Shown: positions 17,714 to 27,256, counted from the first letter of the stretch. The stretch is 64,000 bases of DNA from Oscillospiraceae bacterium (GCA_902363145.1 CABIZB010000002.1:372001-436000); one strand, 5' to 3'. Notes: generated by a model not told the origin, from the sequence alone. Numbers and translations: made by a program.

Positions 17714-18610
17714 ATGAAAAAAACTCTTATTTCCGCTCTTGCCATAATGCTGGCACTGTCCGCATTCACAGCCTGCGGTGGAGATGACAGCACGTCCTAC
17801 GATGATTCTGCCGACGCAGAAAACGCAGCAGAGGTACAGGACGCTGAGTACGACAGCAGCGACGACACAGACGAAGCTGACACCGAGGAAGACACCGAGG
17901 AAGACACCGAAGCAGCAGATGAGAGCACTGACGAGCTGGGCGATGCAGTCCAGGAACTGGCAAACGCTCTTGACGGCACACTCTGGGTCGGAATGAACCC
18001 CGATTATGACTGCTATGCGCTGGGCTTCAACGGAACATACGTATATTTCGCAGCTAATGACGGCTCATCTATCGAGGGTTACTGGGCTATAAGCGACCAG
18101 AACCTTTACATCTACAGTGACGAAGCAAATACCGAGCAGCTCGCAGAGATACCCTGGAGCTACGACAGTGAGAACAGCGTTCTCGTGCTCAACAACAACG
18201 CCGTAATGGCTCAGACAGACAGCTACTCATTCGATCAGGCAGCGGAAGCTGTTCAGCAGATGGCAGCTGCGTGCAAGGTAGGCGAATACCTGCAGGGCAC
18301 ATACTGGGCAACTGTCGGCGATGGCTCTGCAGAGGCTCTTCATATTACAGACAGCACACTTGAAGCAGTAACAGTTGAGTCTGACGGCTCAGCATCTACT
18401 TCCGAGTTCATCTGGGGCATTGACTACAACAACATTTATCTTTATGACTCAGACTATGCGCTCCAGGGCGCACTGGACTGGCAGATCTCCGATGACGGCT
18501 CTGCTCTCCAGCTCACAACACCCGATGGAATAGCTTCCATATACACTCAGCTCACCGAGGAAGAGGCTGACGATGTAGTAAACTACATGCTTAGCCTTAT
18601 CGGCGGCTGA
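17714..18610 (+). CDS. Acidic-linker lipoprotein with two repeated domains
   Basis: 298 residues. Signal peptide and lipobox FTAC with acylated Cys21. A strongly acidic Asp/Glu/Thr linker runs over about residues 27-80. Two related beta-rich units follow, starting LDGTLWVGMNPDYD and LQGTYWATVGDGSA, each with a GYWAISDQNLYIYS- or IWGIDYNNIYLYD-like core, suggesting an internal duplication of a lipocalin-like fold. Function unknown. AAGGAG precedes the start. It is transcribed divergently from the two-component operon and ends at its own terminator. Confidence 0.83.
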   Translation: MKKTLISALAIMLALSAFTACGGDDSTSYDDSADAENAAEVQDAEYDSSDDTDEADTEEDTEEDTEAADESTDELGDAVQELANALDGTLWVGMNPDYDCYALGFNGTYVYFAANDGSSIEGYWAISDQNLYIYSDEANTEQLAEIPWSYDSENSVLVLNNNAVMAQTDSYSFDQAAEAVQQMAAACKVGEYLQGTYWATVGDGSAEALHITDSTLEAVTVESDGSASTSEFIWGIDYNNIYLYDSDYALQGALDWQISDDGSALQLTTPDGIASIYTQLTEEEADDVVNYMLSLIGG

Positions 18611-18632
18611 CATCAGACCTCCTGATTCCCCT

Positions 18633-18678
18633 AACCGAATCCCTGTGCTGCCCACAGCAGTGCAGGGGTTCGGTTTTT
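18633..18678 (+). terminator. Terminator of the lipoprotein gene
   Basis: AACCGAATCCCTG and its partner CAGGGGTTCGGTT form a long stem followed by TTTTTATTTT. Confidence 0.88.
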
Positions 18679-18707
18679 ATTTTACTGCTTTTCGGGGGAA
18701 TAGTCAA
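18679..18707 (-). promoter_or_regulatory. Promoter-like copy of the 15251 element
   Basis: Minus-strand TTGACT (18702-18707), 17-base spacer, TAAAAT (18679-18684). Box sequences and most spacer bases match 15251-15279. It points into the 3' end of the lipoprotein gene, antisense to it. Confidence 0.45.
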
Positions 18708-18741
18708 GGTTGAAGGCGGCTTTTTCATATGCGCTCACAGA

Positions 18742-18772
18742 CAAAAGGGCTGCTGCGATATGCAGCAGCCCT
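18742..18772 (-). terminator. Terminator of the clostripain-like gene
   Basis: Minus-strand AGGGCTGCTGC/GCAGCAGCCCT stem followed by TTTTGT, 8 bases past the stop codon. Confidence 0.88.
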
Positions 18773-18779
18773 TGCTGTA

Positions 18780-20978
18780 TCAGTCAATATAAAACGAAAC
18801 TGCTCCGCTGTCATCTACATTAAATGTAACAAAATCGGTATAGCTGCTGTTTCCGAAGATATCCTCTATGCAGAAGCTGTACAGATAGTCCGCTGAGGGC
18901 AGGAAGTTGTCATACACCTTTGTATCGCCGTCATATACGTACTCGTCACCTGTCATATCGTCCACATACTCGCCGTTTTCGTCATATGTGTAATATACGG
19001 GAGTGATAACATCGCCCTGCCGGAGCTTTCTTACGGTCTTGTCTGCCTGACCGTTCTCGTCGATGCCGTCCCATGTGCCGAGAATAAAGTTATCGTAGCC
19101 GTCATCGTGATACTGCATCTTTATTCGCAGGTTGGTCTGCTCGCCGTTGAGAAGAATTGGTGCTGTATAAATGTCATAGTCCTCGCCCTCTTCAACGATG
19201 TATGCAGCAAGTACCTGACCGTCGCCCAGCATATACCAGAGGCCGTCGAACTTATCCTCGACTGTGCCGTTGTCCCAATCTACATTAACATAGTTATCGA
19301 GACCCAGCTCATATAAATAGCCGTTTTCCTCATCAACATAGAAAACAGAGCAGTAAACGCCGCTTACATTGTCAATGCTGCCGCTGTCGAGGGTAAAGGT
19401 GAATGTGCCCTCATCATTGAGATAAGGTCCCTCGGCAAAGTTGATGCTGCTGTCATTATCGGTAAAGCTCAGTCCGCCGCCTATAAGGTCATCAAGATAT
19501 GACCAGAAATCGGTCTCTTCCCAGCTTTCGTCGTCCCAATAGCCGTTCTCTTCGTCAAGCCACATATCGTCGCTGTAGCCGTCAATGCTGCCGTTGGCGG
19601 AGCCGTATGCCATTTTATCCACAAAGCTCATATACTGGGGGCTTACGCAGATATCCTTGAAGATATTAAGCTCCTGTGAGCCTTCAATACTGAGGGGATA
19701 ATATGTTGAAAGTCCGTTGGAGCCGTATTCATCATCGCCGTAAACGTTATATACCACAGCGTCATTCAGAGCGTCCATAACTGCCTGAGCCTCGCTGTCG
19801 CCGCAGGCGGACTTGAACAGCTCGCCCAGATCCACCATATTTGTATAGCCCTCGGACTTGTTGTTGCCGCCGTAATTCTTGGCTTTTCTTATGGAGCGGA
19901 CCATGCCCGAAAGATTTGAGCTGTCGTCCGAAGCGCCGTTCATGGAAGCAGCAGCGTTGTTTATGGCAACGATAAGCTTATCTATCTTTGAAAGGTCGGT
20001 AACGGACAATGTTGCTCCCGCTTCCTCGTCGGAAGCTGCGCAGGAGTCATAGAAGCTGTCCGCAGCCACCTTGCCCACCTGTGCGCCTGTGCAGCCGGGG
20101 TTCTCGTCCAGATATCTGCCTATCTCGGTGTAATCCCAGCCACGTCCCGGCTCGGTCTCCTCGGAGGCAATCATATATCTTGCGTGAGGAACAAGGACAT
20201 TTGCGGTCTCAACCGTTGCCATAAGGCAGGCATCAAAGCCCACGAACTCGAACTTGTCGGTCATATCGTCAAAGACCGATGTGAAAGCCTTGTCAAGGTC
20301 GGTAAGGGAAAGGGAATCGTACTCGTTTTTTTCGTCAAAGCAAACGCCTGTAATGCTTCCGCCGCCGTGGTTCCAGAAAACAACGCCCATTTTGTCGGCA
20401 GGGTAATTCTGCACGCCCCATCTGAGGAAGTCCTCCAGCGTCTGCTCCTGACCCATATCTGCATCTGATACCTCGTCAACCAGATAAACACCGCCGCCTG
20501 TTACCTCGAACCTCTGGAGACTGTCCGCTGAAATATCATAGCCGTTCCACCGGGTGCTTCCGCCTGTCTGCACCACAAAGCGGACATTATCACCTGTGTA
20601 TGCGTTCGCCATTTCTTCGATATCATCAACTGCCAGACCGTTCTCGCTTTCAAGGTCGCTTCCGCACATATATACAAACACTGTCCAGGTGTCAGCATCG
20701 CCCATGGGAGCGGAATTATCCCTCGCCAGTCTTGTAATGGACACTCCTCCGTTGCTGTCAAGGTTCAGCTTTGAGCCTCTTCCGTTAAAGCTTTCAGATG
20801 ATCTGTCGCTGAGAGCTTCGGTGACTTCCTCTGAACGGGAAGTAACTGTCTGTTCGGAGGTGTCTTCCTCCGAATAATCGTCATATTCATCAAGATCATC
20901 GCAGGCGCATAATGTCGCCGCTGTCATAATTGCCGCAATCCCCGCAGCAATTCGTTTTCCAAGCATTTTCTCTTTCAT
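18780..20978 (-). CDS. Clostripain-family (C11) cysteine peptidase lipoprotein
   Basis: 732 residues from the ATG that follows GGAGGAAAGAT; the in-frame ATG ten codons upstream has no such site. Lipobox TLCAC, acylated Cys26, then an acidic/Ser/Thr linker to about residue 85. The C11 fold follows with TWTVFVYMCGSDLES, the catalytic His in VVFWNHGGGSITG and the catalytic Cys in FEFVGFDACLMATVE. C11 peptidases cleave after Arg or Lys and are often self-processed. After about residue 480 comes a long acidic beta-rich region of unknown role. The protein is probably membrane-anchored outside the cell. Confidence 0.92.
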   Translation of the reverse strand: MKEKMLGKRIAAGIAAIMTAATLCACDDLDEYDDYSEEDTSEQTVTSRSEEVTEALSDRSSESFNGRGSKLNLDSNGGVSITRLARDNSAPMGDADTWTVFVYMCGSDLESENGLAVDDIEEMANAYTGDNVRFVVQTGGSTRWNGYDISADSLQRFEVTGGGVYLVDEVSDADMGQEQTLEDFLRWGVQNYPADKMGVVFWNHGGGSITGVCFDEKNEYDSLSLTDLDKAFTSVFDDMTDKFEFVGFDACLMATVETANVLVPHARYMIASEETEPGRGWDYTEIGRYLDENPGCTGAQVGKVAADSFYDSCAASDEEAGATLSVTDLSKIDKLIVAINNAAASMNGASDDSSNLSGMVRSIRKAKNYGGNNKSEGYTNMVDLGELFKSACGDSEAQAVMDALNDAVVYNVYGDDEYGSNGLSTYYPLSIEGSQELNIFKDICVSPQYMSFVDKMAYGSANGSIDGYSDDMWLDEENGYWDDESWEETDFWSYLDDLIGGGLSFTDNDSSINFAEGPYLNDEGTFTFTLDSGSIDNVSGVYCSVFYVDEENGYLYELGLDNYVNVDWDNGTVEDKFDGLWYMLGDGQVLAAYIVEEGEDYDIYTAPILLNGEQTNLRIKMQYHDDGYDNFILGTWDGIDENGQADKTVRKLRQGDVITPVYYTYDENGEYVDDMTGDEYVYDGDTKVYDNFLPSADYLYSFCIEDIFGNSSYTDFVTFNVDDSGAVSFYID

Positions 20979-21023
20979 ATCTTTCCTCCGATAAGCAAAT
21001 ATTTTCAAACATTTAGCATAATT

Positions 21024-21052
21024 ATTTTAACACATTTCGCCATAAATGTCAA
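21024..21052 (-). promoter_or_regulatory. Promoter of the clostripain-like gene
   Basis: Minus-strand TTGACA (21047-21052), 17-base spacer, TAAAAT (21024-21029). Confidence 0.78.
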
Positions 21053-21096
21053 TCAAAATATAATATCATCGGTAATTTTTCACAGGGATATCTCTA

Positions 21097-21125
21097 TTGC
21101 AAATAGTATATCTGTGTGGTATAAT
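21097..21125 (+). promoter_or_regulatory. Promoter of nth
   Basis: TTGCAA (21097-21102), 17-base spacer, TATAAT (21120-21125). It shows that translation cannot begin at the earlier in-frame TTG. Confidence 0.78.
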
Positions 21126-21159
21126 TATTGTTAAAGAAGCCTATGGGAGGAATGATGTT

Positions 21160-21807
21160 ATGTCCCTTAAAGAAACCGCCGAGGCGCTTGTTGAATGTCT
21201 CGAAAAAATATATCCCGATGCCCTCTGCTCACTTACATACAAGGAGCCTTACGAGCTGATGATAGCAGGCAGACTGTCCGCCCAGTGCACCGACGCCCGT
21301 GTGAATATCGTCACAAAGGAGCTTTTCGCCGCATATCCCACCCTGAAAAGCTTTGCGGACGCAGATATTAACGATGTGGCGGAGATAATACGTCCCTGCG
21401 GACTGTACAAGACCAAGGCAAAGAGCATAGTTGAGATGACCCACGCCCTTTACTACGACCTGAACGGGGTTATCCCCGACACCATTGAGGAGCTGACCAA
21501 GCTTTCGGGCATTGGCAGAAAGACCGCCAACCTTATTATGGGCGATGTTCACCACAAGCCCGCCATCGTTGCGGACACTCACTGCATACGGATAACCAAC
21601 CGCTTCGGACTGACCGATTCAAAGGACCCGAAAAAGGTTGAGACCGACCTTAAAAAGCTTATCCCGCCGGAAAAAAGCTCGGATTTCTGCCACCGTCTGG
21701 TGCTTTTCGGCAGAGACACCTGCACTGCACGCAAGCCAGACTGCGAGCAGTGTGCGCTGAGGGTGTATATGGAAGAGAAAGTGCCTGAGTTCAGGTGCAG
21801 GGTATAA
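21160..21807 (+). CDS. nth: Endonuclease III
   Basis: 215 residues, close to E. coli Nth. A DNA glycosylase/AP lyase of base-excision repair that removes oxidised pyrimidines. The helix-hairpin-helix LSGIGRKTAN carries the catalytic Lys, and the catalytic Asp lies in VADTHCIRITNR. The C-terminal iron-sulfur loop normally reads C-X6-C-X2-C-X5-C. Here three Cys are in place (CTARKPDCEQC) but the fourth position is Met (ALRVYM), with one more Cys eleven residues beyond it (FRC). Cluster binding is therefore uncertain. The start follows GGAGG with a nine-base gap. Confidence 0.94.
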   Translation: MSLKETAEALVECLEKIYPDALCSLTYKEPYELMIAGRLSAQCTDARVNIVTKELFAAYPTLKSFADADINDVAEIIRPCGLYKTKAKSIVEMTHALYYDLNGVIPDTIEELTKLSGIGRKTANLIMGDVHHKPAIVADTHCIRITNRFGLTDSKDPKKVETDLKKLIPPEKSSDFCHRLVLFGRDTCTARKPDCEQCALRVYMEEKVPEFRCRV

Positions 21808-21826
21808 AATGAAAGTGGGGTAATTC

Positions 21827-22156
21827 ATGGACAATGAATCTCAGGTAATACAGACCGCTATTGTTGTCATAATTATCGGATTCTTTTTAATCATCTTTTT
21901 CGTTTTCGTTTTTTGCCGTGGAAAAAAACATGAAATAGTTGTCCTGAATAAAAGATCCACTTACTATCAGGGACTTAGTCCCACTCGCTCAAAGCAGGTA
22001 ACAGTAACTCATTATACGGTTGATTGCCTGTATGAAAATTCCTCAAAGGTGCACACATTAGGCTGCTCGTTAATGATCTATGATAGGCTGAAGATAAATA
22101 AAAGCTATACTGTCACTGTAAAAATGGCAGAGATCATTAAGGTACATAAAGATTGA
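21827..22156 (+). CDS. Small membrane protein, unknown
   Basis: 109 residues. One transmembrane helix (about 8-29), Cys-Arg-Gly-Lys-Lys at the membrane edge, then a soluble domain of about 75 residues with beta-strand character (QVTVTHYTVDCLYEN, SYTVTVKMAEII). No family recognised. GTGGGG precedes the start. It is 19 bases after nth and probably shares its transcript. It is more A+T-rich than the genes around it. Confidence 0.65.
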   Translation: MDNESQVIQTAIVVIIIGFFLIIFFVFVFCRGKKHEIVVLNKRSTYYQGLSPTRSKQVTVTHYTVDCLYENSSKVHTLGCSLMIYDRLKINKSYTVTVKMAEIIKVHKD

Positions 22157-22164
22157 CTATACTT

Positions 22165-22199
22165 TATAAAAAAAGTCCGCCCCAAACGGGACGGACTTT
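22165..22199 (-). terminator. Terminator of the ribosomal block
   Basis: Minus-strand AAAGTCCG...CGGACTTT stem followed by seven T, shortly after rplQ. The stem can also serve the rightward gene ending at 22156. Confidence 0.9.
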
Positions 22200-22215
22200 A
22201 ATTGATTTAATTAAA

Positions 22216-22557
22216 TCAAACGAGCTCGATAACTGCCATCTCAGCAGCATCGCCACGACGGGGACCGATCTTAACGATTCTGGTATAACCACCGTTAACG
22301 TCTGCATACTTAGGTGCAATCTCGTCAAACAGCTTCTTAACAACATCTTCCTTAGTAACGTAGGCAAAAACCTGACGCTTGGAGTGGAGGTCGTTAGTCT
22401 TAGCTATTGTAATCATCTTTTCAGCCATAGAGCGGACTTCCTTAGCTCTTGTAACTGTAGTTTCAATTCTGCCATTTTCAAGCAGGAAAGTAACCATAGC
22501 TCTCAGCATAGCCTTTCTATGGTCGCTTGTACGGCCCAGTTTTCTGGTTCCCGGCAT
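22216..22557 (-). CDS. rplQ: 50S ribosomal protein L17
   Basis: 113 residues starting [17 protein letters not shown], the conserved L17 N-terminus. The ATG lies 8 bases after AAGGAG; an in-frame GTG three codons upstream is too close to it. It ends with [17 protein letters not shown]. Last gene of the alpha-operon part, just after rpoA. Confidence 0.97.
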   Translation of the reverse strand: MPGTRKLGRTSDHRKAMLRAMVTFLLENGRIETTVTRAKEVRSMAEKMITIAKTNDLHSKRQVFAYVTKEDVVKKLFDEIAPKYADVNGGYTRIVKIGPRRGDAAEMAVIELV

Positions 22558-22588
22558 TATGATCACTCCTTACCAATAATTGGAACGG

Positions 22589-23542
22589 TTATTCATCATC
22601 GGCGTTAAGGTCGAATCCCAGGGACTGGAGCTTCTCCTTAACCTCGTCAAAGGACTTCTTACCGAGGTTTCTAACCTTCATCATTTCTTCTTCTGATTTA
22701 CTGATCAGATCTTCAACAGTATTTATTCCCGCACGCTTCAAGCAGTTAAAGGAACGTACTGACAAGTCAAGTTCCTCAATGGTCATCTCAAGGATCTTCT
22801 CCTTGCCCTTATCGTCCTTCTCCACCATGATTTCGGTGATAGCGGACTCATCAGAGAGATTACTGAAGGATTTCAGATGCTCAATGAGGAGATTGGCTGC
22901 CTGAGACACGGCTTCCTTAGCGGATACGGTACCATCGGTCCATACCTCAAGGATAAGCTTATCGTAGTCTGTAACCTGACCGAGACGAGTATCCTCGACA
23001 CGGAAGTTTACTTTCAGTACAGGCGTGTAGATAGAGTCAACGGCGATCACATCGATACCGAGGTTGAAAAGCTGCTTGTTCTTTTCAGCAGGAACGTATC
23101 CTCTGCCACGGTCAATGGTGATCTCCATATAAAGCTTAGCGTCCTTGCCCAGAGTAGCAATGTGCATCTCGGGAACAAGAATATCGACCTCAGAATCGGT
23201 CTTGATATCTCCGGCGGTGACTTCACATTCGTCCTCAGCCTCAATATAAATGGTCTTGGGGCCTTCGCCATAGAGCTTTGCAGTAAGACCCTTAAGGTTA
23301 AGGATGATCTCAGTGACATCCTCCTTAACCCCGGGAATAGTAGATAATTCGTGGTGCACACCGTCAATCTTTACAGAGGTGACAGCAACACCCGGAAGCG
23401 AGGAGAGCAGTACACGTCTGAGGCTGTTGCCCAGAGTAGTACCATAGCCGCGCTCGAGAGGAGCAAGAACGAACATACCGTAAGTGCCATTAGGCTCCAG
23501 CTTGACGGTCTCAATTTCCGGCTTTTCGATTTTTTCAAGCAT
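22589..23542 (-). CDS. rpoA: RNA polymerase alpha subunit
   Basis: 317 residues. The N-terminal dimerisation domain carries [18 protein letters not shown] and the C-terminal domain after a short linker carries [19 protein letters not shown] and [12 protein letters not shown]. The C-terminal domain contacts UP elements and activators. Placement after rpsD and before rplQ is the standard order. Confidence 0.98.
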   Translation of the reverse strand: MLEKIEKPEIETVKLEPNGTYGMFVLAPLERGYGTTLGNSLRRVLLSSLPGVAVTSVKIDGVHHELSTIPGVKEDVTEIILNLKGLTAKLYGEGPKTIYIEAEDECEVTAGDIKTDSEVDILVPEMHIATLGKDAKLYMEITIDRGRGYVPAEKNKQLFNLGIDVIAVDSIYTPVLKVNFRVEDTRLGQVTDYDKLILEVWTDGTVSAKEAVSQAANLLIEHLKSFSNLSDESAITEIMVEKDDKGKEKILEMTIEELDLSVRSFNCLKRAGINTVEDLISKSEEEMMKVRNLGKKSFDEVKEKLQSLGFDLNADDE

Positions 23543-23596
23543 TTATAAAACCCTCCTATAGTCGCAATGTGGTGTTGAGCAGACTCAAAGTAGTTA

Positions 23597-24193
23597 TTAC
23601 TTGGAGTACAGCTCGACGATCAGGTGTGTCTGAGTCTCGTAATCGAGATCCTCTGTAAGAGGCATACGAACAACCTTAGCAGAGAAGTTAGCCTTATCAG
23701 CTTCGAGCCAGAGAGGAACTACTCTGTTAGCGGTCTGCTCAACAACATCCTTGAACTTGGCACTGCTGCGGCTGCCCTCGTAAAGAGCGATAACGTCGCC
23801 CTCCTTAACACGGTAAGAGGGGATATTTACACGCTTGCCGTTTACAGTGAAATGTCTGTGAGTAACGAGCTGTCTTGCTTCTCTTCTTGTAAGAGCAAGG
23901 CCCATTCTGTAAACAACATTGTCAAGACGGGACTCGAGGATAGTGATAAGGTTATCACCGGCCTTGCCCTCCATCTTGGAAGCAATCTCAAAATAGTGGT
24001 GGAAAGGCTTCTCAAGAACGCCGTAGATGAACTTGAGCTTCTGCTTTTCCTTGAGCTGAGTGCCGTATTCAGAAACCTTTCTTCTGTTGTTAGCGCCGGG
24101 GTTTCTGTTGGACTCCTTGGAAATACCCATAACCATAGGGCTGATACCAAGGTATCTGCATCTCTTTAAGATAGGTTCTTTATTTAAAGCCAT
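23597..24193 (-). CDS. rpsD: 30S ribosomal protein S4
   Basis: 198 residues. The S4 RNA-binding domain is seen at RLDNVVYRMGLALTRREARQLVTHRHFTVNGK. The N-terminal zinc-binding Cys cluster of other S4 proteins is absent (only Cys12 remains), so this is the zinc-free form. S4 nucleates 30S assembly and in many bacteria regulates the alpha operon by binding its own mRNA. Confidence 0.97.
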   Translation of the reverse strand: MALNKEPILKRCRYLGISPMVMGISKESNRNPGANNRRKVSEYGTQLKEKQKLKFIYGVLEKPFHHYFEIASKMEGKAGDNLITILESRLDNVVYRMGLALTRREARQLVTHRHFTVNGKRVNIPSYRVKEGDVIALYEGSRSSAKFKDVVEQTANRVVPLWLEADKANFSAKVVRMPLTEDLDYETQTHLIVELYSK

Positions 24194-24214
24194 TGCAATA
24201 ACACCTCCTGTAAA

Positions 24215-24619
24215 TTAGACACGTCTTCTCTTAGGAGGACGGCATCCGTTGTGGGGAATGGGGGTTACATCCTTGATAAGTCTAACCTCAAGACCTACAG
24301 TCTGGAGAGCTCTGATAGCAGCTTCTCTTCCTGCGCCGGGGCCCTTAACGTAAACCTCGACAGTCTTAAGACCGTGCTCCATAGCAGCTCTTGCAGCAGT
24401 TTCAGCAGCAGTCTGAGCAGCGAAAGGAGTGGACTTCTTGGATCCTCTGAAACCGAGTCCGCCGGCGGACGCCCAAGAAAGTGCGTTGCCCTGAGTATCG
24501 GTGATGGTTACGATTGTGTTGTTGAAAGTGGACTGGATATGAACAGCGCCATTTTCAATGTTCTTACGTTCACGACGTCTTCTGATGGTAGTAGCTTTTT
24601 TACCCTTGACCTGAGCCAT
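24215..24619 (-). CDS. rpsK: 30S ribosomal protein S11
   Basis: 134 residues, with [18 protein letters not shown] and the C-terminal [16 protein letters not shown] that define S11. Lies between rpsM and rpsD in the alpha part of the block. Confidence 0.98.
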   Translation of the reverse strand: MAQVKGKKATTIRRRRERKNIENGAVHIQSTFNNTIVTITDTQGNALSWASAGGLGFRGSKKSTPFAAQTAAETAARAAMEHGLKTVEVYVKGPGAGREAAIRALQTVGLEVRLIKDVTPIPHNGCRPPKRRRV

Positions 24620-24633
24620 TGTTCAATCCCTCC

Positions 24634-25002
24634 TTACTTCTTCTTGTTAGCGATGGTCTTTACAGGACCCTTGCGGGTTCTTGCGTTAGTCTTGGTTCTC
24701 TGACCTCTTACGGGGAGACCCTTGCGGTGACGAACGCCTCTGTAGCAGCCGATTTCAACAAGTCTCTTAATGTTGAGAGCAACGTGTCTTCTAAGGTCGC
24801 CCTCAACCATGAAGTTGTGGTCGATATAGTCACGGAGCTTAGCAACATCGTCTTCGCTGAGGTCCTTGACTCTGATATCAGGGTTTACACCTGTGTTTGC
24901 GAGAATTTCATCCGCAGATTTACGGCCTATTCCGTAGATATAAGTGAGTCCGATTTCAACTCTCTTATTCTTGGGAAGGTCAACACCGGCAATACGTGCC
25001 AT
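24634..25002 (-). CDS. rpsM: 30S ribosomal protein S13
   Basis: 122 residues beginning [21 protein letters not shown]'s family pattern, with helix-two-turn-helix YIGYGRKSA-like segment ([13 protein letters not shown]) and the basic tail [19 protein letters not shown] seen as [19 protein letters not shown]. Binds the head of 16S rRNA. Confidence 0.97.
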   Translation of the reverse strand: MARIAGVDLPKNKRVEIGLTYIYGIGRKSADEILANTGVNPDIRVKDLSEDDVAKLRDYIDHNFMVEGDLRRHVALNIKRLVEIGCYRGVRHRKGLPVRGQRTKTNARTRKGPVKTIANKKK

Positions 25003-25021
25003 TAAAAATGCACCTCCGAAT

Positions 25022-25128
25022 TAAATTTAGACTTTACGTCCATGTGTTTTTATGGCGATATATAATAATCCTTATTTCATGCAGGCATGAAGCTCATGCA
25101 GGCATAAGCTTTATGCCAACAACAGCAT
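25022..25128 (-). other. rpmJ-rpsM gap with tandem CATGCAGGCAT hairpins
   Basis: Two direct copies of CATGCAGGCAT (around 25079-25106), the first part of a near-perfect palindrome TTCATGC/GCATGAA, followed by GGCATAA/TTATGCC. The gap is about 107 bases where most gaps in this block are 15-40. Confidence 0.5.
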
Positions 25129-25269
<141 letters not shown>

Positions 25270-25286
25270 TTAGCGGTAAATCCGCA

Positions 25287-25505
25287 TCACTTTGCTCTCC
25301 ATGTGATCCTGCCCTTGGACAGGTCATAGGGTGACATTTCAACGGTTACCTTGTCGCCGGGAACGATTCTGATATAGTTCATTCTCAGTTTGCCCGATAC
25401 GTGAGCAAGAATTTTATGTCCGTTTGCAAGCTCAACCTGAAAGTTGGCGTTGGGGAGAGCCTCGATAACGGTACCCTCAATCTCAATTACATCTTCCTTA
25501 GACAA
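25287..25505 (-). CDS. infA: Translation initiation factor IF-1
   Basis: 72 residues, the normal length, with [16 protein letters not shown] and the OB-fold end [13 protein letters not shown]. It binds the A site of the 30S subunit during initiation. Confidence 0.98.
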   Translation of the reverse strand: MSKEDVIEIEGTVIEALPNANFQVELANGHKILAHVSGKLRMNYIRIVPGDKVTVEMSPYDLSKGRITWRAK

Positions 25506-25542
25506 GCTGACAGCCTCCTTGGATTTCGGTTTCGGTTAATTA

Positions 25543-25791
25543 TCAGGAATTTTCCGACGAGGAATATTCCGCAATAACGCTTCTGAGCTTCTTATCGGTA
25601 AGAGTTTCCGTATCTATGACAGTATTGGTAAAAGCTGTATGCTTTATGCGCTTCTTTTTGGGAGAAGCAAGCTTTCGCTCTTTTCCGTCTGCCAGATAGA
25701 CGAAATTCTCGTCCGCTTTGATGACAACAAGAAAATTTCCTTTGTCCCTGCCTGCAAGGCTGCGGACTATCCTGCCGGTGATTGCTTCCAC
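25543..25791 (-). CDS. KOW-domain RNA-binding protein
   Basis: 82 residues. An N-terminal KOW motif (GRIVRSLAGRDKGNFLVVI) followed by KERKLASPKKKRIKHTAF resembles archaeal/eukaryotic L14e-type proteins. The gene is regularly found between map and infA in Clostridia. It is thought to bind ribosomal RNA, but its function is not established. Confidence 0.9.
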   Translation of the reverse strand: MEAITGRIVRSLAGRDKGNFLVVIKADENFVYLADGKERKLASPKKKRIKHTAFTNTVIDTETLTDKKLRSVIAEYSSSENS

Positions 25792-25806
25792 ATCAGCGTC
25801 CCCCTC

Positions 25807-26565
25807 TTAAACGATTGTGGGCATGGTAAGAATTACCGGACCCTCGGACGTGATTGCGACTGAATGCTCAAAGTGAGCGGAGAGTGAACCGGATTTTGTC
25901 AATACAGTCCAGCCGTCGGGAAGGACCTTAACGTCCTCACCTACTGCATTGATCATCGGCTCGATGGCGATCGTCATGCCCGCAACAAGCCTTGGACCTC
26001 TGCCGGCCTTACCGAAGTTAGGCACCTCAGGGGACTCATGGAGCTTTGCGCCTACGCCGTGACCGACATAGTTCTTGACGATACCGTATCCGTAAGAAGA
26101 GCAGTACTCCTCAACTGCATGGGAGATATCTCCCACACGGTTACCGGGGACAGCCTGTTCAATACCCTTGAAAAGGCCTTCCTTGGTGACCTTGAGAAGC
26201 TGTGCAGCTTCCTCAGAAACATTTCCGACAGCAAACGTATAAGCAGTATCTCCGTGGAAACCGTCTATATAGGCTCCCACATCAATGCTCACGATATCGC
26301 CGTCCTTGATGTGTTCATGCTTGGACGGGATACCATGGATGACCTTATTGTTTATCGAAATGCACGCCGAAGCGGGGAAGCCGCCGTATCCCAGGAAAGA
26401 GGGAGTTGCACCGTGCTTAACGATGTAATCGTGGATTATCTTATCCAGCTCATAAGTGGTCATACCGACTTTTATTGACTGTCCTCCGAAGTGGAGCGCA
26501 TTACCGGCAATAATACCGGCCTTGCGCATTTTTTCCAACTCGGATCTGGATTTAACACTAATCAT
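25807..26565 (-). CDS. map: Methionine aminopeptidase, type I
   Basis: 252 residues. Removes the N-terminal Met from new proteins. The metal ligands are visible: Asp in SIDVGAYIDGFHGDTA (two), His in GHGVGAKLHESPEVPN, Glu in IAIEPM and a final Glu in FEHSVAI. There is no N-terminal zinc-finger extension. Lies between adk and the KOW gene. Confidence 0.97.
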   Translation of the reverse strand: MISVKSRSELEKMRKAGIIAGNALHFGGQSIKVGMTTYELDKIIHDYIVKHGATPSFLGYGGFPASACISINNKVIHGIPSKHEHIKDGDIVSIDVGAYIDGFHGDTAYTFAVGNVSEEAAQLLKVTKEGLFKGIEQAVPGNRVGDISHAVEEYCSSYGYGIVKNYVGHGVGAKLHESPEVPNFGKAGRGPRLVAGMTIAIEPMINAVGEDVKVLPDGWTVLTKSGSLSAHFEHSVAITSEGPVILTMPTIV

Positions 26566-26588
26566 TGCTGCGCCTTCTTCTGTAATAA

Positions 26589-27221
26589 TCAGGCATTTAC
26601 TGCTTCAAGAACAAGCTTGGAGGTATCAGCTACCTCAGCCTGGCCGATAACAGTTCTGAGCTTACCTCTGCCCTTATAGAAATCTACGAGGGGAGCAGTA
26701 GCCTCATGGTATGTTTTCAGTCTGTTGATTACAGTTTCGGGAGCATCGTCCTTACGCTGAACAGCGTTGCCGCCGCACTTGTCGCATTTGCCCTCTACCT
26801 TGGGAGGGTTGAACTCAACGTGATAGGTAGCGCCGCAGCTCTCGCAGACTCTTCTGCCGCCCAGACGAGCCTTGATAGCCTCATCGGGAACGGAGATCTC
26901 GATTACCTTGTCGATCTGAACGCCCATAGTCTCCAGAGCCTCAGCCTGGGGAACTGTTCTGGGGAATCCGTCAAGAATAAAGCCGTTCTTGCAGTCGTCC
27001 TCAGCGATCCTGTCTTTCAGGATGCCGATAACAACCTCATCAGGAACAAGAGCGCCTGCGTCCATAAAGCTCTTTGCCTTAAGGCCGTACTCTGTACCGT
27101 TCTTTACGGCTGCTCTGAGAATATTGCCTGTAGAAATCTGGGGAATGTTAAGAGCATTGCTGATCACTTCAGCCTGAGTGCCCTTGCCTGCGCCGGGAGC
27201 GCCGAGCAAAATAAGATTCAT
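26589..27221 (-). CDS. adk: Adenylate kinase
   Basis: 210 residues. P-loop GAPGAGKGT (8-16), the [10 protein letters not shown] segment, and a long LID domain with a zinc site of four Cys (CESC and CDKC) as in Gram-positive enzymes. Converts AMP plus ATP to two ADP. Standard place between secY and map. Confidence 0.98.
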   Translation of the reverse strand: MNLILLGAPGAGKGTQAEVISNALNIPQISTGNILRAAVKNGTEYGLKAKSFMDAGALVPDEVVIGILKDRIAEDDCKNGFILDGFPRTVPQAEALETMGVQIDKVIEISVPDEAIKARLGGRRVCESCGATYHVEFNPPKVEGKCDKCGGNAVQRKDDAPETVINRLKTYHEATAPLVDFYKGRGKLRTVIGQAEVADTSKLVLEAVNA

Positions 27222-27256
27222 ACATTTCGTCCTTTCAGAGTTTCGGGGTAAGTGAA

